A stretch of 53,406 nt of DNA from contig JAKDUG010000002.1 of assembly GCA_030457805.1 (NCBI GenBank), forward strand, positions 1 through 53,406. Reading direction: 5' to 3'. This document shows, piece after piece, positions 11,596-21,340 of this stretch. Source of the stretch: Psychroflexus sp. (GTDB lineage: Bacteria > Bacteroidota > Bacteroidia > Flavobacteriales > Flavobacteriaceae). Every line of letters begins with the position of its first letter. Within the stretch, counting starts at the first letter, position 1. The notes beneath the pieces are model-generated. The model was not told where the DNA came from, searched no databases, and worked only from the letters and a program-made list of their open reading frames with translations. The position numbers and the translations under genes were made by a program.

Positions 11596-12180
11596 TTAAT
11601 TTTTCTCTGGCTCATATTTTAAAAAATACATGGTATCTCCACTTGGGTGTTCCCATTCGTTTAGAAGTTCAAAGCCATATCTTCTATAGGCCACGCAGAC
11701 ACGTCTAATTCGTGTTTCAGCATAAATAGGAAGTTGCTCTTTTTTAGAAATGGCAAACATCTGGTCTTTCATTTTATAGGCTGTTTTCTTGTCTGTTAAG
11801 CCACGTGCATCTGGTAAAATACCCCAAAACCAGCAGTAGAGATAGCTACCTTTGTTGGGGCGTTGTTTGCGAATGAACTTTTGATTTTTTAAAGCTTTTA
11901 ATCCTTTTTTTATACCAGTTACCTTTAGAGCGAGTTGAAGATCAGTGAGGATTTCGTCCCAAAACCCTTCTGATGAACCATCTTCTTTAAAGAAAATCGC
12001 AATCCCTTGATCATCATCACTAGTTAAAAGTGCATCCCTTTTAATCGCTTTTTCAACCATGTGTTTTGCGAGGTATTGAAAGCGTTTGTCTTTCTTCTGA
12101 TCGTCTTTGACAATATCCATTGATGTTGGAATCTCTTGTAAAAGTTTAGCAACATTGGAAATGATTCGTTCTTTATTCAA
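11596..12180 (-). CDS. GNAT-like N-acetyltransferase domain protein
   Basis: 194 aa; YCWFWGILPDARG...KKEQLPIYAETRIRRVCVAYRRYGFELLNEWEHPSGDTMYFLKYEP resembles a C-terminal GNAT segment. Confidence 0.6.
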   Translation of the reverse strand: MNKERIISNVAKLLQEIPTSMDIVKDDQKKDKRFQYLAKHMVEKAIKRDALLTSDDDQGIAIFFKEDGSSEGFWDEILTDLQLALKVTGIKKGLKALKNQKFIRKQRPNKGSYLYCWFWGILPDARGLTDKKTAYKMKDQMFAISKKEQLPIYAETRIRRVCVAYRRYGFELLNEWEHPSGDTMYFLKYEPEKN

Positions 12181-12287
12181 ATTTAAAATCTTTAGTCACA
12201 AAATTAGTTTAACTCATGTTCAAAAAAAACTATTCACTATAAAAACTTAAATTTAGAACAAGAGGTCGATTTCTCACAGACAAGTCT

Positions 12288-12295
12288 TACTTTTG
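12288..12295 (+). promoter_or_regulatory. Bacteroidota-type -7 element (TACTTTTG) upstream of MATE gene
   Basis: Matches TAnnTTTG, about 20 nt upstream of the TTG start. Confidence 0.5.
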
Positions 12296-12314
12296 CAGGC
12301 TCAAAAAAATTGAT

Positions 12315-13679
12315 TTGAATTTAGCCGTTTATACAAAAGAATTTCGAAAAAACTTACATCTTGCATTTCCTGTTATGTTAGGGCAATTGGGACATGTTCT
12401 TGTTGGTTTTGTCGATAATATTATGATTGGGCGTCTGGGGGCTGAACCTTTGGCGGCTGTGTCTCTTGGGAATACCATGGTCTTTTTTGCACTTTTTATG
12501 GGAATCGGATTCAGTTTTGCAATTACACCGCTTATAGCTGAAGCTGATGGTGAAGGCGATCATGTCAAGGGGCGTTCTTATTTCCAGCATGGTATGATTA
12601 TGTGTGGCGTCCTAGGCGTCGTACTCTTTTTGATGCTGGTGCTCTCAAAGCCAATTTTATATTACTTAGATCAGCCCGCGCAAGTTGTTGACTTGGCCTT
12701 GCCTTACTTGAATATTGTTGCCTTTTCAATGATTCCGATGATGATTTTTCAGGGATTGAAACAATTTGCTGATGGTTTGTCATTAACCAAATATGCCATG
12801 TATGCGACAATTGCTGCCAATTTAGTGAATGTACTTTTTAACTACTTCTTGATTTATGGCGTTTGGATTTTCCCGAGATTGGAATTGGAAGGTGCCGCAA
12901 TAGGAACATTGATTTCACGTATTTTTATGGTAATTCTGCTTTATTACATTCTTAAAAATAGACCCAAGTTAAAAGCATTCTTTGTCTTGATGAAAAGATC
13001 TTTAAGTCGCAAAGTCTTTTCAAAACTTCTAAATATTGGTTTTCCAACGGCTTTACAAATGTTGTTTGAGGGCGGTATTTTTACAGCTTCTGTGATTTTA
13101 GCAGGGACGCTGGGTGCCAAGGCACAGGCGGCAAACCAGATTGCACTCAACCTTGTTTCTATGACTTTTATGATCGCCGTGGGGCTAGGGGTGACGGCAA
13201 CGATACGTGTGGCCAATCAAAAAGGAAAGAAAGATTATTTGAATTTACGCCGTGTGGCTGATTCTATATTTATACAAACATTTTTGATTTCGAGTTTATT
13301 TACATTAGGCTTTATTTTGTTTAAATCATTCTTGCCAACCTTGTATATTGATGATGCTCAGGTGGTTAGCTTAGCAGCTCAGCTTCTCGTTATTGCAGCG
13401 ATCTTTCAGTTGAGCGATGGTCTTCAAGTGGCATTTTTAGGCGCTTTAAGAGGTTTGCAAGACGTTAAGATACCAACCTTGATTTGCTTTGTTGCCTATT
13501 GGTTAATTGGCTTTCCGATTTCTTACTTTTTTGGAACAGAAGAGTATTATGGAAGTACAGGAATTTGGTTTGGTCTTTTAGCAGGTTTAACATTTTCTGC
13601 AATTTTGTTGTATATTCGATTTAATTATCTCACACATCCTAAAAAAGAAAAATTAAAACAGCGCTATGAAAATACCTAG
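12315..13679 (+). CDS. MATE-family efflux transporter (NorM-like)
   Basis: 454 aa, ~12 TM; PVMLGQLGHVLVGFVDNIMIGRLGAEPLAAVSLGN...; likely TTG start. Confidence 0.93.
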   Translation: MNLAVYTKEFRKNLHLAFPVMLGQLGHVLVGFVDNIMIGRLGAEPLAAVSLGNTMVFFALFMGIGFSFAITPLIAEADGEGDHVKGRSYFQHGMIMCGVLGVVLFLMLVLSKPILYYLDQPAQVVDLALPYLNIVAFSMIPMMIFQGLKQFADGLSLTKYAMYATIAANLVNVLFNYFLIYGVWIFPRLELEGAAIGTLISRIFMVILLYYILKNRPKLKAFFVLMKRSLSRKVFSKLLNIGFPTALQMLFEGGIFTASVILAGTLGAKAQAANQIALNLVSMTFMIAVGLGVTATIRVANQKGKKDYLNLRRVADSIFIQTFLISSLFTLGFILFKSFLPTLYIDDAQVVSLAAQLLVIAAIFQLSDGLQVAFLGALRGLQDVKIPTLICFVAYWLIGFPISYFFGTEEYYGSTGIWFGLLAGLTFSAILLYIRFNYLTHPKKEKLKQRYENT

Positions 13680-13893
13680 ATTTATACTTGGTGATAATAC
13701 AGATTTTCCTGAATCAATTTATATTATTCATACCGAATACCCACGATTTATCATTGATTTGAAAGATGATGAAATAGAATGGTTAGAGGATATCAATATC
13801 GAAGATGAAGATGATTTTGTGGAAGAAACTGATACATTGATCAAAGAGGCATCAGCGTTTTACGATCGAGAAGTTGAACGCTATCAGGATTAA
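13666..13893 (+). CDS. Small acidic hypothetical protein
   Basis: 75 aa, overlaps the MATE stop by 14 nt; acidic (WLEDINIEDEDDFVEETD); operon-like position. Confidence 0.65.
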   Translation: MKIPRFILGDNTDFPESIYIIHTEYPRFIIDLKDDEIEWLEDINIEDEDDFVEETDTLIKEASAFYDREVERYQD

Positions 13894-13896
13894 TAT

Positions 13897-14469
13897 ATGG
13901 AAGCACTTCTCGCATTAGATCAGCAACTTTTTTTATACCTGAATAATCTCGGGTCACGAACTTGGGATGTTTTTTGGGTTTTTGTGACAGAAAAAGAAAC
14001 TTCATACCCGCTTTATGCTTTTCTCCTCTTTTTATGCTACAAAAAATTCGGTTGGAAAGGTTTAGGAACAATAGTGGTGACAGTCGCCTTGATGATCACT
14101 TCAACGGATCAGCTTTCTAATTTTTTTAAAGATACAATTATGCGTCCACGACCTTGTAATGAAGCAATGATTATGCAGGGGAGATTTCTCGCAAAACGCT
14201 GTGGTGATTTTGGTTTCTTTTCAGGCCATGCCGTGAGTTCTTTTGCCGTGGTTTTTTTGATTGGGAATTTATTGAAAAATAAGGTGAGATATATTTTTAC
14301 CTTTCTTCTGATGTGGGGTAGTGTTGTTTCCTACAGTCGCATCTACGTCGGCGTTCATTATCCTAGTGATATTATTGTTGGTGCGCTTGTCGGTGCTTTA
14401 ATTGGGACGCTCTTTTTCAAACTCAATGTGTGGTGTCGGCAAAAATTAGGTCTCGTTAATCCGCATTAA
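13897..14469 (+). CDS. PAP2-family phosphatase
   Basis: KDTIMRPRPCNE, FFSGHAVSSFAV, SRIYVGVHYPSDIIVGA = three PAP2 signature motifs. Confidence 0.92.
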   Translation: MEALLALDQQLFLYLNNLGSRTWDVFWVFVTEKETSYPLYAFLLFLCYKKFGWKGLGTIVVTVALMITSTDQLSNFFKDTIMRPRPCNEAMIMQGRFLAKRCGDFGFFSGHAVSSFAVVFLIGNLLKNKVRYIFTFLLMWGSVVSYSRIYVGVHYPSDIIVGALVGALIGTLFFKLNVWCRQKLGLVNPH

Positions 14470-15556
14470 GATCGCGGTACAATTCCAAAAGCGTATAGGC
14501 AGCTTCAAAAGCCGTTGTCTTTTTTTGTTCAATTTTAAGCAGCTCTTTTTCTAAAGCTATCTTTATTTCTGGTGCTCCATAGAAGTCTTTTTTGAGGTTC
14601 TCTTCTATGCTTTGCGTCAGCCAATATTTAGATTGCTGTGCACGATTTGCTTCAAAGGTGTCGTTCTCTTTGGTATGCTTCATAAAACGACTGATCAATT
14701 TCCAAATTTTATCAATTCCTTGGTGTTCTAATGCGCTTGCTAAAATGACTTTTGGCTTCCATTCATTTGCTTTTGGCGGATATAATTGGAGGGCCCTATT
14801 AAACTCAAGTTTTGCATTTTTTGCCTGTTTAATGTTGTCTCCATCTGCTTTATTGATGACAATCGCATCGGCCATTTCTATAATTCCTCTTTTGATGCCT
14901 TGTAATTCATCACCAGCACCAGCGAGTTTTAAGAGTAAAAAGAAATCTGTCATGCTGTGCACCAAAGTTTCGCTTTGGCCAACGCCCACGGTTTCAATTA
15001 AAATAATATCATAACCAGCGGCTTCACAAAGCGTGATGCTTTCACGTGTTTTGCGAGATACACCACCTAAGGAAGTGCCAGATGCAGTCGGTCGAATATA
15101 AGATTGAGGCGATTGTACGAGTTTTTCCATCCGTGTTTTATCACCGAGAATACTGCCGCCTGAAATGGAGCTCGATGGGTCAACAGCTAGAACTGCAACC
15201 TTGTGTCCTTGTGATATGAGATGTAAACCGAAGCTTTCTATAAAAGAACTTTTACCAACGCCAGGCACACCAGTGATTCCAATACGGATTGCATTTCCTG
15301 CATGTGGTAGACAATTTTCAATGAGCTTTTTAACAGCCTCCTGATGGCGTGAACTTTGGCTCTCAATTAAGGTAATGGCTTGGCTTAATGCAGTTATGTT
15401 TCCACTTCTCAATTCGGAAGTTAGGTTCTCAATATTAAGTTTTTGACGTCTCAGTTTTTTAATCCGATCAGCCGACTTCTTGCTCAAGTTTTCGCGAGAT
15501 GAATTATGATGATTTCCTAAGGCCGATGGATGTGTATTGTTTGCTGCCAATGACAT
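14456..15556 (-). CDS. meaB: Methylmalonyl-CoA mutase-associated GTPase MeaB (ArgK family)
   Basis: GITGVPGVGKSSFIE P-loop, VLAVDPSSSISGGSILGDKTRM, ETVGVGQSET, VINKADGDN. Confidence 0.93.
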   Translation of the reverse strand: MSLAANNTHPSALGNHHNSSRENLSKKSADRIKKLRRQKLNIENLTSELRSGNITALSQAITLIESQSSRHQEAVKKLIENCLPHAGNAIRIGITGVPGVGKSSFIESFGLHLISQGHKVAVLAVDPSSSISGGSILGDKTRMEKLVQSPQSYIRPTASGTSLGGVSRKTRESITLCEAAGYDIILIETVGVGQSETLVHSMTDFFLLLKLAGAGDELQGIKRGIIEMADAIVINKADGDNIKQAKNAKLEFNRALQLYPPKANEWKPKVILASALEHQGIDKIWKLISRFMKHTKENDTFEANRAQQSKYWLTQSIEENLKKDFYGAPEIKIALEKELLKIEQKKTTAFEAAYTLLELYRDLNAD

Positions 15557-15633
15557 GAGATTTAATACAAATTTATGAACTTATTTTCGTTATGCTTTCA
15601 AATCTATAGTACATTTAAGTAAAATTATAATTT

Positions 15634-16059
15634 ATGAATACCTTATATACTGCAAAAGCCACAACAACAGGTGGCAGAAAGGGACACGTTAAAACTGATG
15701 ACGGTCGTGTTGATATGAATTTAGCAATGCCTAAAGAAATGGGCGGCAATGGCGACGGTGTCAATCCAGAACAGCTTTTTGCTTCTGCTTATTCAGCATG
15801 CTTCGGAAGTGCTCTTGAAGGCGCTGCTGAAAAACTCGATCAGAAATTAGGCGATTTTAAAGTGAAAGCCAATATCAGCATTGGGAAAACAGAAAATGAT
15901 GATTTCCAGCTTGAAGCTATCATTGATGCTTATATTCCTGGTGCAGATTCTGTAGAAATGGGAGAGAAATTAATGAATGAAGCACATTTGATTTGTCCTT
16001 TCTCACGTGCGACACGAGATAATATTGATGTGACTTTAAATTTGCTACTCGACGAGTAA
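15634..16059 (+). CDS. ohr: Organic hydroperoxide resistance protein (Ohr/OsmC)
   Basis: MNTLYTAKATTTGGRKGHVKTDDG...NPEQLFASAYSACFGSALE (Cys) ... CPFSRATRDNIDV (Cys). Confidence 0.92.
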   Translation: MNTLYTAKATTTGGRKGHVKTDDGRVDMNLAMPKEMGGNGDGVNPEQLFASAYSACFGSALEGAAEKLDQKLGDFKVKANISIGKTENDDFQLEAIIDAYIPGADSVEMGEKLMNEAHLICPFSRATRDNIDVTLNLLLDE

Positions 16060-16082
16060 TCGCACCCACATAGATATCCTAA

Positions 16083-16110
16083 ATCCTCAGTTTTCCTGAG
16101 GATTTTTTTT
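16083..16110 (+). terminator. Rho-independent terminator after ohr
   Basis: atcctcag / ctgaggat stem followed by a T-run. Confidence 0.8.
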
Positions 16111-16147
16111 GAATCTTTTTCTAGCTTTGAGACTTATCAATTGAATT

Positions 16148-16166
16148 TAAATGTGATTCACATTTA
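16148..16166. promoter_or_regulatory. 19-bp perfect palindrome, candidate operator
   Basis: TAAATGTGA-T-TCACATTTA, centred at 16157; immediately upstream of the TACCTTCG -7-like element at 16174-16181. Confidence 0.6.
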
Positions 16167-16193
16167 GGTTTATTACCTTCGCAAACTAATTAT

Positions 16194-17114
16194 ATGACGA
16201 TGCTAAAACTAAATATTAAAGACGAAACTTCTCACTTGAAAGCAGTTGTATTGGGAACTGCTAATTCATCTGGTGAAACACCTAAAATTGAGGACACCTA
16301 TGATCCCAAATCTAAACTTCATATCAAAAACGGAACTTATCCGAAAAATGAAGATATGGTTGAAGAAATGGAGGCTGTTGCTGATGTTTTGAAGAAATAT
16401 GAGGTGGAAGTTTATCGTCCAGAAACCATTAAAGATTACAATCAAATTTTTACGCGTGACATAGGCTTTGTGATTGATGATAAATTTGTCAAGGCTAATA
16501 TTTTGCCAGATCGTGCACAAGAAATAGAAGCGATTCACGAAGTCTTAGAACAGATTGATCCTCGTAAAATCGTCGAATTACCTGAGCATTGCCATATAGA
16601 AGGTGGAGATGTTATGCCGCATAAAGATTATATCTTTGTCGGAACCTATCGCGGTGAGGACTACTCAAGTTATATTACTGCACGAACAAATCCTGTAGCT
16701 GTTGAAGCGCTACAGGCTGAGTTTCCAAATAGAAAAGTAAAATCTTTTAATCTTCGCAAAGACAATGAAGATCCTAAGAATAATGCATTGCACTTAGATT
16801 GCTGTTTCCAACCAATTGGTGATGATAAAGCAATTATTCATCGCAATGGTTTTCTTGACGAAGAGGAATACAAATGGTTGGTCGATTATTTTGGTGCTGA
16901 TCATGTCTTTGAAATTTCAAAAGAAGAAATGTACGATATGACGAGTAATGTTTTTTCTATTCGTCCAGATGTTGTGATTTCTGACGCACATTTCAAACGT
17001 TTGAACGATTGGTTGCGTCTACACAACATCACTGTTGAAGAAGTTAATTATAGAGAAATAGCTAAACAAGAAGGTTTGTTGAGATGTTCAACACTTCCTC
17101 TTATAAGAATATAA
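16194..17114 (+). CDS. Arginine deiminase / dimethylarginine dimethylaminohydrolase-like (pentein-fold) protein
   Basis: KAVVLGTANS..., FTRDIGFVID, HIEGGDV, LHLDCCFQPIG (His), C-terminal LLRCSTLPL (candidate catalytic Cys). Confidence 0.75.
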   Translation: MTMLKLNIKDETSHLKAVVLGTANSSGETPKIEDTYDPKSKLHIKNGTYPKNEDMVEEMEAVADVLKKYEVEVYRPETIKDYNQIFTRDIGFVIDDKFVKANILPDRAQEIEAIHEVLEQIDPRKIVELPEHCHIEGGDVMPHKDYIFVGTYRGEDYSSYITARTNPVAVEALQAEFPNRKVKSFNLRKDNEDPKNNALHLDCCFQPIGDDKAIIHRNGFLDEEEYKWLVDYFGADHVFEISKEEMYDMTSNVFSIRPDVVISDAHFKRLNDWLRLHNITVEEVNYREIAKQEGLLRCSTLPLIRI

Positions 17115-17117
17115 TAT

Positions 17118-18050
17118 ATGAAGCAAATAACGAATACAGTTTTAATGATTCGCCCAGTCGCTTTTCGGATGAATGAAGAAACTGCCGTGAACAATTATTT
17201 TCAAAAAAAGACCTCTGATTTACAGGCCACAATTAATGCAAATGCACAAAAAGAATTTGATGTTTTTGTTGAAAAATTAAGAGCAGTCGGTGTGAAAGTC
17301 ATTGTTGTTGACGATGATGAAAAACTAAACATCCCAGATTCTATTTTCCCAAACAATTGGATTTCATTCCACCAAAATGGAGACATTGCTTTATATCCAA
17401 TGTTCGCCGAAAACAGACGTCCTGAGCGCCGTAAGGAAGTCATCGAGGCTGTGGAGTCTGAAGGTTTTCAGATTAAAAATGTAGTTGATTATACTTCAGC
17501 TGAAGATGAAGGTGTTTTTTTAGAAGGGACGGGAAATCTTATTTTAGATCGGGCTAACCGCAAAGCTTACTGTGCACTTTCACCACGAGCGGATGAAGAT
17601 TTATGTGTTGAGTTTTGTGAAGACTTTGAGTTTACGCCTATTTTATTTAATGCCTACCAGACAGTGAATGATGAACGCTTGCCAATATATCACACCAATG
17701 TATTGATGTGTTTGGCTGAAGATTTTGCTGTTGTTTGTTTGGCGACGATTGATGATCAAAAAGAAAAGAAAACATTGGTGAAGTCACTTCAGCAAGATCA
17801 AAAAGAAATCATTGATATTTCAGAAGAGCAGATGCATCATTTTGCAGGTAATATGCTGCAGGTGCAAGGGGAAGATCACAAATATTTAGTGATGAGCGAA
17901 AGCGCTTATAAATCTCTTAATGCTGTTCAAATCAAAACGATTGAGAAATCTTCTAAGATTTTATATTCAAATTTAGAGACGATAGAGACGCATGGTGGCG
18001 GAAGTGCTCGCTGCATGCTAGCAGAGATTTTTAATCCTGCAAAGGCTTAA
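17118..18050 (+). CDS. ctlX: Citrulline utilization hydrolase CtlX-like / amidinotransferase-fold protein
   Basis: NTVLMIRPVAFRMNEETAVNNYFQ, FPNNWISFH, LEGTGNLILDR, THGGGSARCMLAEIF. Confidence 0.8.
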   Translation: MKQITNTVLMIRPVAFRMNEETAVNNYFQKKTSDLQATINANAQKEFDVFVEKLRAVGVKVIVVDDDEKLNIPDSIFPNNWISFHQNGDIALYPMFAENRRPERRKEVIEAVESEGFQIKNVVDYTSAEDEGVFLEGTGNLILDRANRKAYCALSPRADEDLCVEFCEDFEFTPILFNAYQTVNDERLPIYHTNVLMCLAEDFAVVCLATIDDQKEKKTLVKSLQQDQKEIIDISEEQMHHFAGNMLQVQGEDHKYLVMSESAYKSLNAVQIKTIEKSSKILYSNLETIETHGGGSARCMLAEIFNPAKA

Positions 18051-18052
18051 AT

Positions 18053-18096
18053 AAAAAGGCTGTTTTGGAGATTTGTTTTCCCAAAACAGCCTTTTT
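18053..18096. terminator. Bidirectional Rho-independent terminator
   Basis: aaaaaggctgttttgg / ccaaaacagccttttt; between convergent ctlX and recQ. Confidence 0.88.
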
Positions 18097-18101
18097 TATG
18101 T

Positions 18102-20285
18102 TTAATTAGCAACCTCGCTTGTGAATTTTATTCTGTATAAGCGTAATTCTTCTTCATCATACTCTCCATCAAATTCTTCTAAGGCATCCTCAATGCTGTC
18201 TGAATCAGATTCTATAAAGTAATCGTGAATTTCCTCTTGTTGCTCTTCATCGAGAACTTCGTCGACCCAATATGTGATGTTGAGTTTAGTTCCGCTGAAA
18301 ACGATGGCTTCCATTTTTTTGATAAACTCCTCCATATTCATGCCTTTTGAAGTTGCAATGTCTGGAAGGGGGAGCTTACGGTCCACGTTTTGGATGATGT
18401 ATAATTTACTTCTACTGTTTGTTCCTGTGCTTTTAACGACTAGATCATCAGGTCTGAAAACGTCATTTTCTTCAACGTAATCAGCGATCAGCTTGATGAA
18501 TTCTCGGCCGTATTTTTTGGCTTTACCTTCACCTACACCGTGAATATTAGTCATTTCCTCAAGTGTAATCGGGTATTTTAAAGCCATGTCTTCAAGTGAA
18601 GGGTCTTGAAAAACAACAAATGGAGGTACATTCTTTTGCTTGGCAACTTTCTTGCGAAGATCTTTTAAGAGCTTCAATAGTTGATCATCTCCAGTGGCCG
18701 TTTTGTTGTTTTGAGGTTGCGCAACTTCTTCGTAATAGGTGTGATCTTCTGTCATCATAAATGATTCAGGTTGGTCGAGAAAAGCACGTCCTTTATCTGT
18801 TAGCTTGACAACACCGTAGCTTTCAATTTCTTTACGCAGCATCCCGTTAACGATCACTTGTCTTAAAAGTGCTTTCCAGAAATTACTGCCCTTATAATTA
18901 CCTTCTCCAAAAATTGGCAATTCATTAGTGCGATGCGATTTGATTAAAGCGTTGACACTTCCCGTTAGGGTAGAAACTACATCTTTAGATTTATAGATAC
19001 CTTCTGTTTTTTTAACCGTTCGTAAAAGAAGACTGACTTCATCTTGTGCTTCTACTTTAGTTTTCGGATAGCGTACATTGTCATCCATGTCGCCACCCTC
19101 GCCAGTTTCAGTGTCAAAATCTTCTCCAAAATAATGGAGGATATATTTACGACGTGAAACAGAGCTTTCTGAGAATGCAACAACTTCTTGAAGCAGCGAA
19201 TGACCTATTTCTTGTTCTGCAATTGGTTTGCCACTCATGAATTTTTCCAACTTTTCAACATCTTTGTAGCTGTAAAAAGCAAGACAGTGTCCCTCGCCTC
19301 CGTCACGGCCAGCGCGCCCTGTTTCTTGGTAATAGCTTTCTATGCTTTTTGGAATGTCATTGTGAATGACGAATCTGACATCGGGTTTGTCAATTCCCAT
19401 GCCGAATGCAATTGTTGCAACAACCACATCTATATCTTCCATCAAGAACATATCTTGATGTTTGTTTCGTGTTTTTGAGTCTAATCCTGCATGATACGGA
19501 ATAGCTTTGACACCATTGACTTGCAATATCTGTGCTAGCTCTGCGACGCGTTTACGGCTTAGGCAATAAATGATACCACTTTTGCCTGAATTTTTCTTGA
19601 CAAATTTGATGATTTCAGAATCGACTTGTGCCGTTTTTGGTCGTATTTCGTAGTAAAGATTGGGCCTGTTAAATGAAGCTTTAAAGGTGTTGGCATGGGT
19701 GATATCCAAGTTTTTAAGAATATCTTCTTGCACTTTAGGCGTTGCCGTAGCAGTGAGTCCGATGATAGGAATATTGTCACCTATTCTGCCAATTATCTTT
19801 TTTAAGTTGCGGTATTCAGGCCTAAAATCATGTCCCCATTCTGAGATACAATGCGCCTCATCAATTGCTAAAAAAGAAATCTTTTCTGTCTTTAAAAAAT
19901 CGACATATTCTTCTTTTGTCAAAGATTCTGGTGCGACATAAAGAAGTTTTGTGATGCCGTTCGTGATATCAGATTTAACTTGTTTTATTTGAGTTTTGTT
20001 GAGTGAAGAGTTCAGGACATGTGCCACACCGGGGTTTTCAGAAATACCTCGTAGCGTATCAACTTGATTTTTCATCAGTGCGATAAGAGGTGAAACCACA
20101 ATTGCTGTCCCTTCATTGATCAAGGCAGGCAATTGATAACATAGAGATTTCCCGCCACCAGTTGGCATGATTACAAATGTGTCTTCTTTATCTAGGATAC
20201 TTCTGATAACGACTTCTTGAAGTCCTTTAAACTCACTAAATCCAAAATATGTTTTTAGTTCTTTGTGTAAATTGTATTGTGCCAA
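18102..20285 (-). CDS. recQ: ATP-dependent DNA helicase RecQ
   Basis: MPTGGGKSLCYQLPAL, DEAHCISEWGHDFRPEY, QETGRAGRDG, RQC and HRDC-like regions. Confidence 0.95.
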   Translation of the reverse strand: MAQYNLHKELKTYFGFSEFKGLQEVVIRSILDKEDTFVIMPTGGGKSLCYQLPALINEGTAIVVSPLIALMKNQVDTLRGISENPGVAHVLNSSLNKTQIKQVKSDITNGITKLLYVAPESLTKEEYVDFLKTEKISFLAIDEAHCISEWGHDFRPEYRNLKKIIGRIGDNIPIIGLTATATPKVQEDILKNLDITHANTFKASFNRPNLYYEIRPKTAQVDSEIIKFVKKNSGKSGIIYCLSRKRVAELAQILQVNGVKAIPYHAGLDSKTRNKHQDMFLMEDIDVVVATIAFGMGIDKPDVRFVIHNDIPKSIESYYQETGRAGRDGGEGHCLAFYSYKDVEKLEKFMSGKPIAEQEIGHSLLQEVVAFSESSVSRRKYILHYFGEDFDTETGEGGDMDDNVRYPKTKVEAQDEVSLLLRTVKKTEGIYKSKDVVSTLTGSVNALIKSHRTNELPIFGEGNYKGSNFWKALLRQVIVNGMLRKEIESYGVVKLTDKGRAFLDQPESFMMTEDHTYYEEVAQPQNNKTATGDDQLLKLLKDLRKKVAKQKNVPPFVVFQDPSLEDMALKYPITLEEMTNIHGVGEGKAKKYGREFIKLIADYVEENDVFRPDDLVVKSTGTNSRSKLYIIQNVDRKLPLPDIATSKGMNMEEFIKKMEAIVFSGTKLNITYWVDEVLDEEQQEEIHDYFIESDSDSIEDALEEFDGEYDEEELRLYRIKFTSEVAN

Positions 20286-20311
20286 TTTAGTAGATTATAT
20301 TACGTTTTAAT

Positions 20312-20319
20312 TACCTTTG
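20312..20319 (+). promoter_or_regulatory. -7 element TACCTTTG for the kdsD operon
   Basis: Exact TAnnTTTG, 57 nt upstream of kdsD ATG. Confidence 0.55.
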
Positions 20320-20376
20320 CATCTTTAAAGATACGTATAAAATTAGGAACGACAAATGCGTCATTAAAATTTCATT

Positions 20377-21339
20377 ATGTCTAAATCAAAGATACAAACT
20401 TTAGCAAAAGAAACAATTCAGTTACAGGCAAAAGCCATCGCTTCTTTGGAGAAATCTATCAATTTAGATTTTGAAAAGACTGTTGAAATCATCTTTAATT
20501 CTTTAGGGCGCGTTGTTATTACTGGTGTTGGGAAAAGTGCCATTATCGCTCAAAAAATAGTGGCAACTTTAAATTCTACAGGTACGCCAGCCATTTATAT
20601 GCATGCAGCTGATGCTATTCACGGAGATTTAGGTAACATTCAGAAAGATGATGTTGTGATTTGTATTTCGAAAAGTGGCACGACACCTGAGGTTAAAGTT
20701 TTGGTGCCTTTCATCAAGAATTTTAAAAATTCACTGGTCGCTATTACTGGGAATCCCGATTCTTTTTTAGCACAACAAGCTGATTTTGTTCTGAATACCC
20801 ATGTTGAGAAAGAGGCTTGTCCTAATAATTTGGCGCCAACAACAAGTACAACTGCACAATTGGTAATGGGTGATGCCCTGGCAATCTCATTGTTAAATCT
20901 CAGAGGGTTTTCAAGTTCTGATTTTGCGCGCTATCATCCAGGTGGTGCTTTAGGAAAAGCACTGTATTTGCGTGTGAGCGATATCACGGAGCAAAATCAA
21001 AAACCACAAGTTGCTATTGATGCTAGTTTGGATGATGTGATTATTGAGATTTCAGAAAAAATGTTGGGTGTTGCTGTTGTGATTGATCAAGGTGAGATTG
21101 TCGGTGTGATAACCGATGGCGATTTAAGACGTATGCTCAAAAACAATAAAGATGTTTCTCAGCTGACAGCAAAAGAAATTATGAGTGAAGACCCAAAAAC
21201 AATCCCTAATGATGCCATGGCAGTTGATGCGATGGAAATGCTTGATACAAATGATATTTCGCAGATCATTGCACAGCAAGACGGAGAATATGCTGGTGTT
21301 GTTCACATACACAATTTAGTAAAAGAAGGAATTATTTAA
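20377..21339 (+). CDS. kdsD: KpsF/GutQ-family arabinose-5-phosphate isomerase (SIS + 2 CBS)
   Basis: GRVVITGVGKSAIIAQKIVATLNSTGTPA, KSGTTPEV, HPGGALGK, two CBS domains. Confidence 0.93.
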   Translation: MSKSKIQTLAKETIQLQAKAIASLEKSINLDFEKTVEIIFNSLGRVVITGVGKSAIIAQKIVATLNSTGTPAIYMHAADAIHGDLGNIQKDDVVICISKSGTTPEVKVLVPFIKNFKNSLVAITGNPDSFLAQQADFVLNTHVEKEACPNNLAPTTSTTAQLVMGDALAISLLNLRGFSSSDFARYHPGGALGKALYLRVSDITEQNQKPQVAIDASLDDVIIEISEKMLGVAVVIDQGEIVGVITDGDLRRMLKNNKDVSQLTAKEIMSEDPKTIPNDAMAVDAMEMLDTNDISQIIAQQDGEYAGVVHIHNLVKEGII

Positions 21340-21340
21340 G

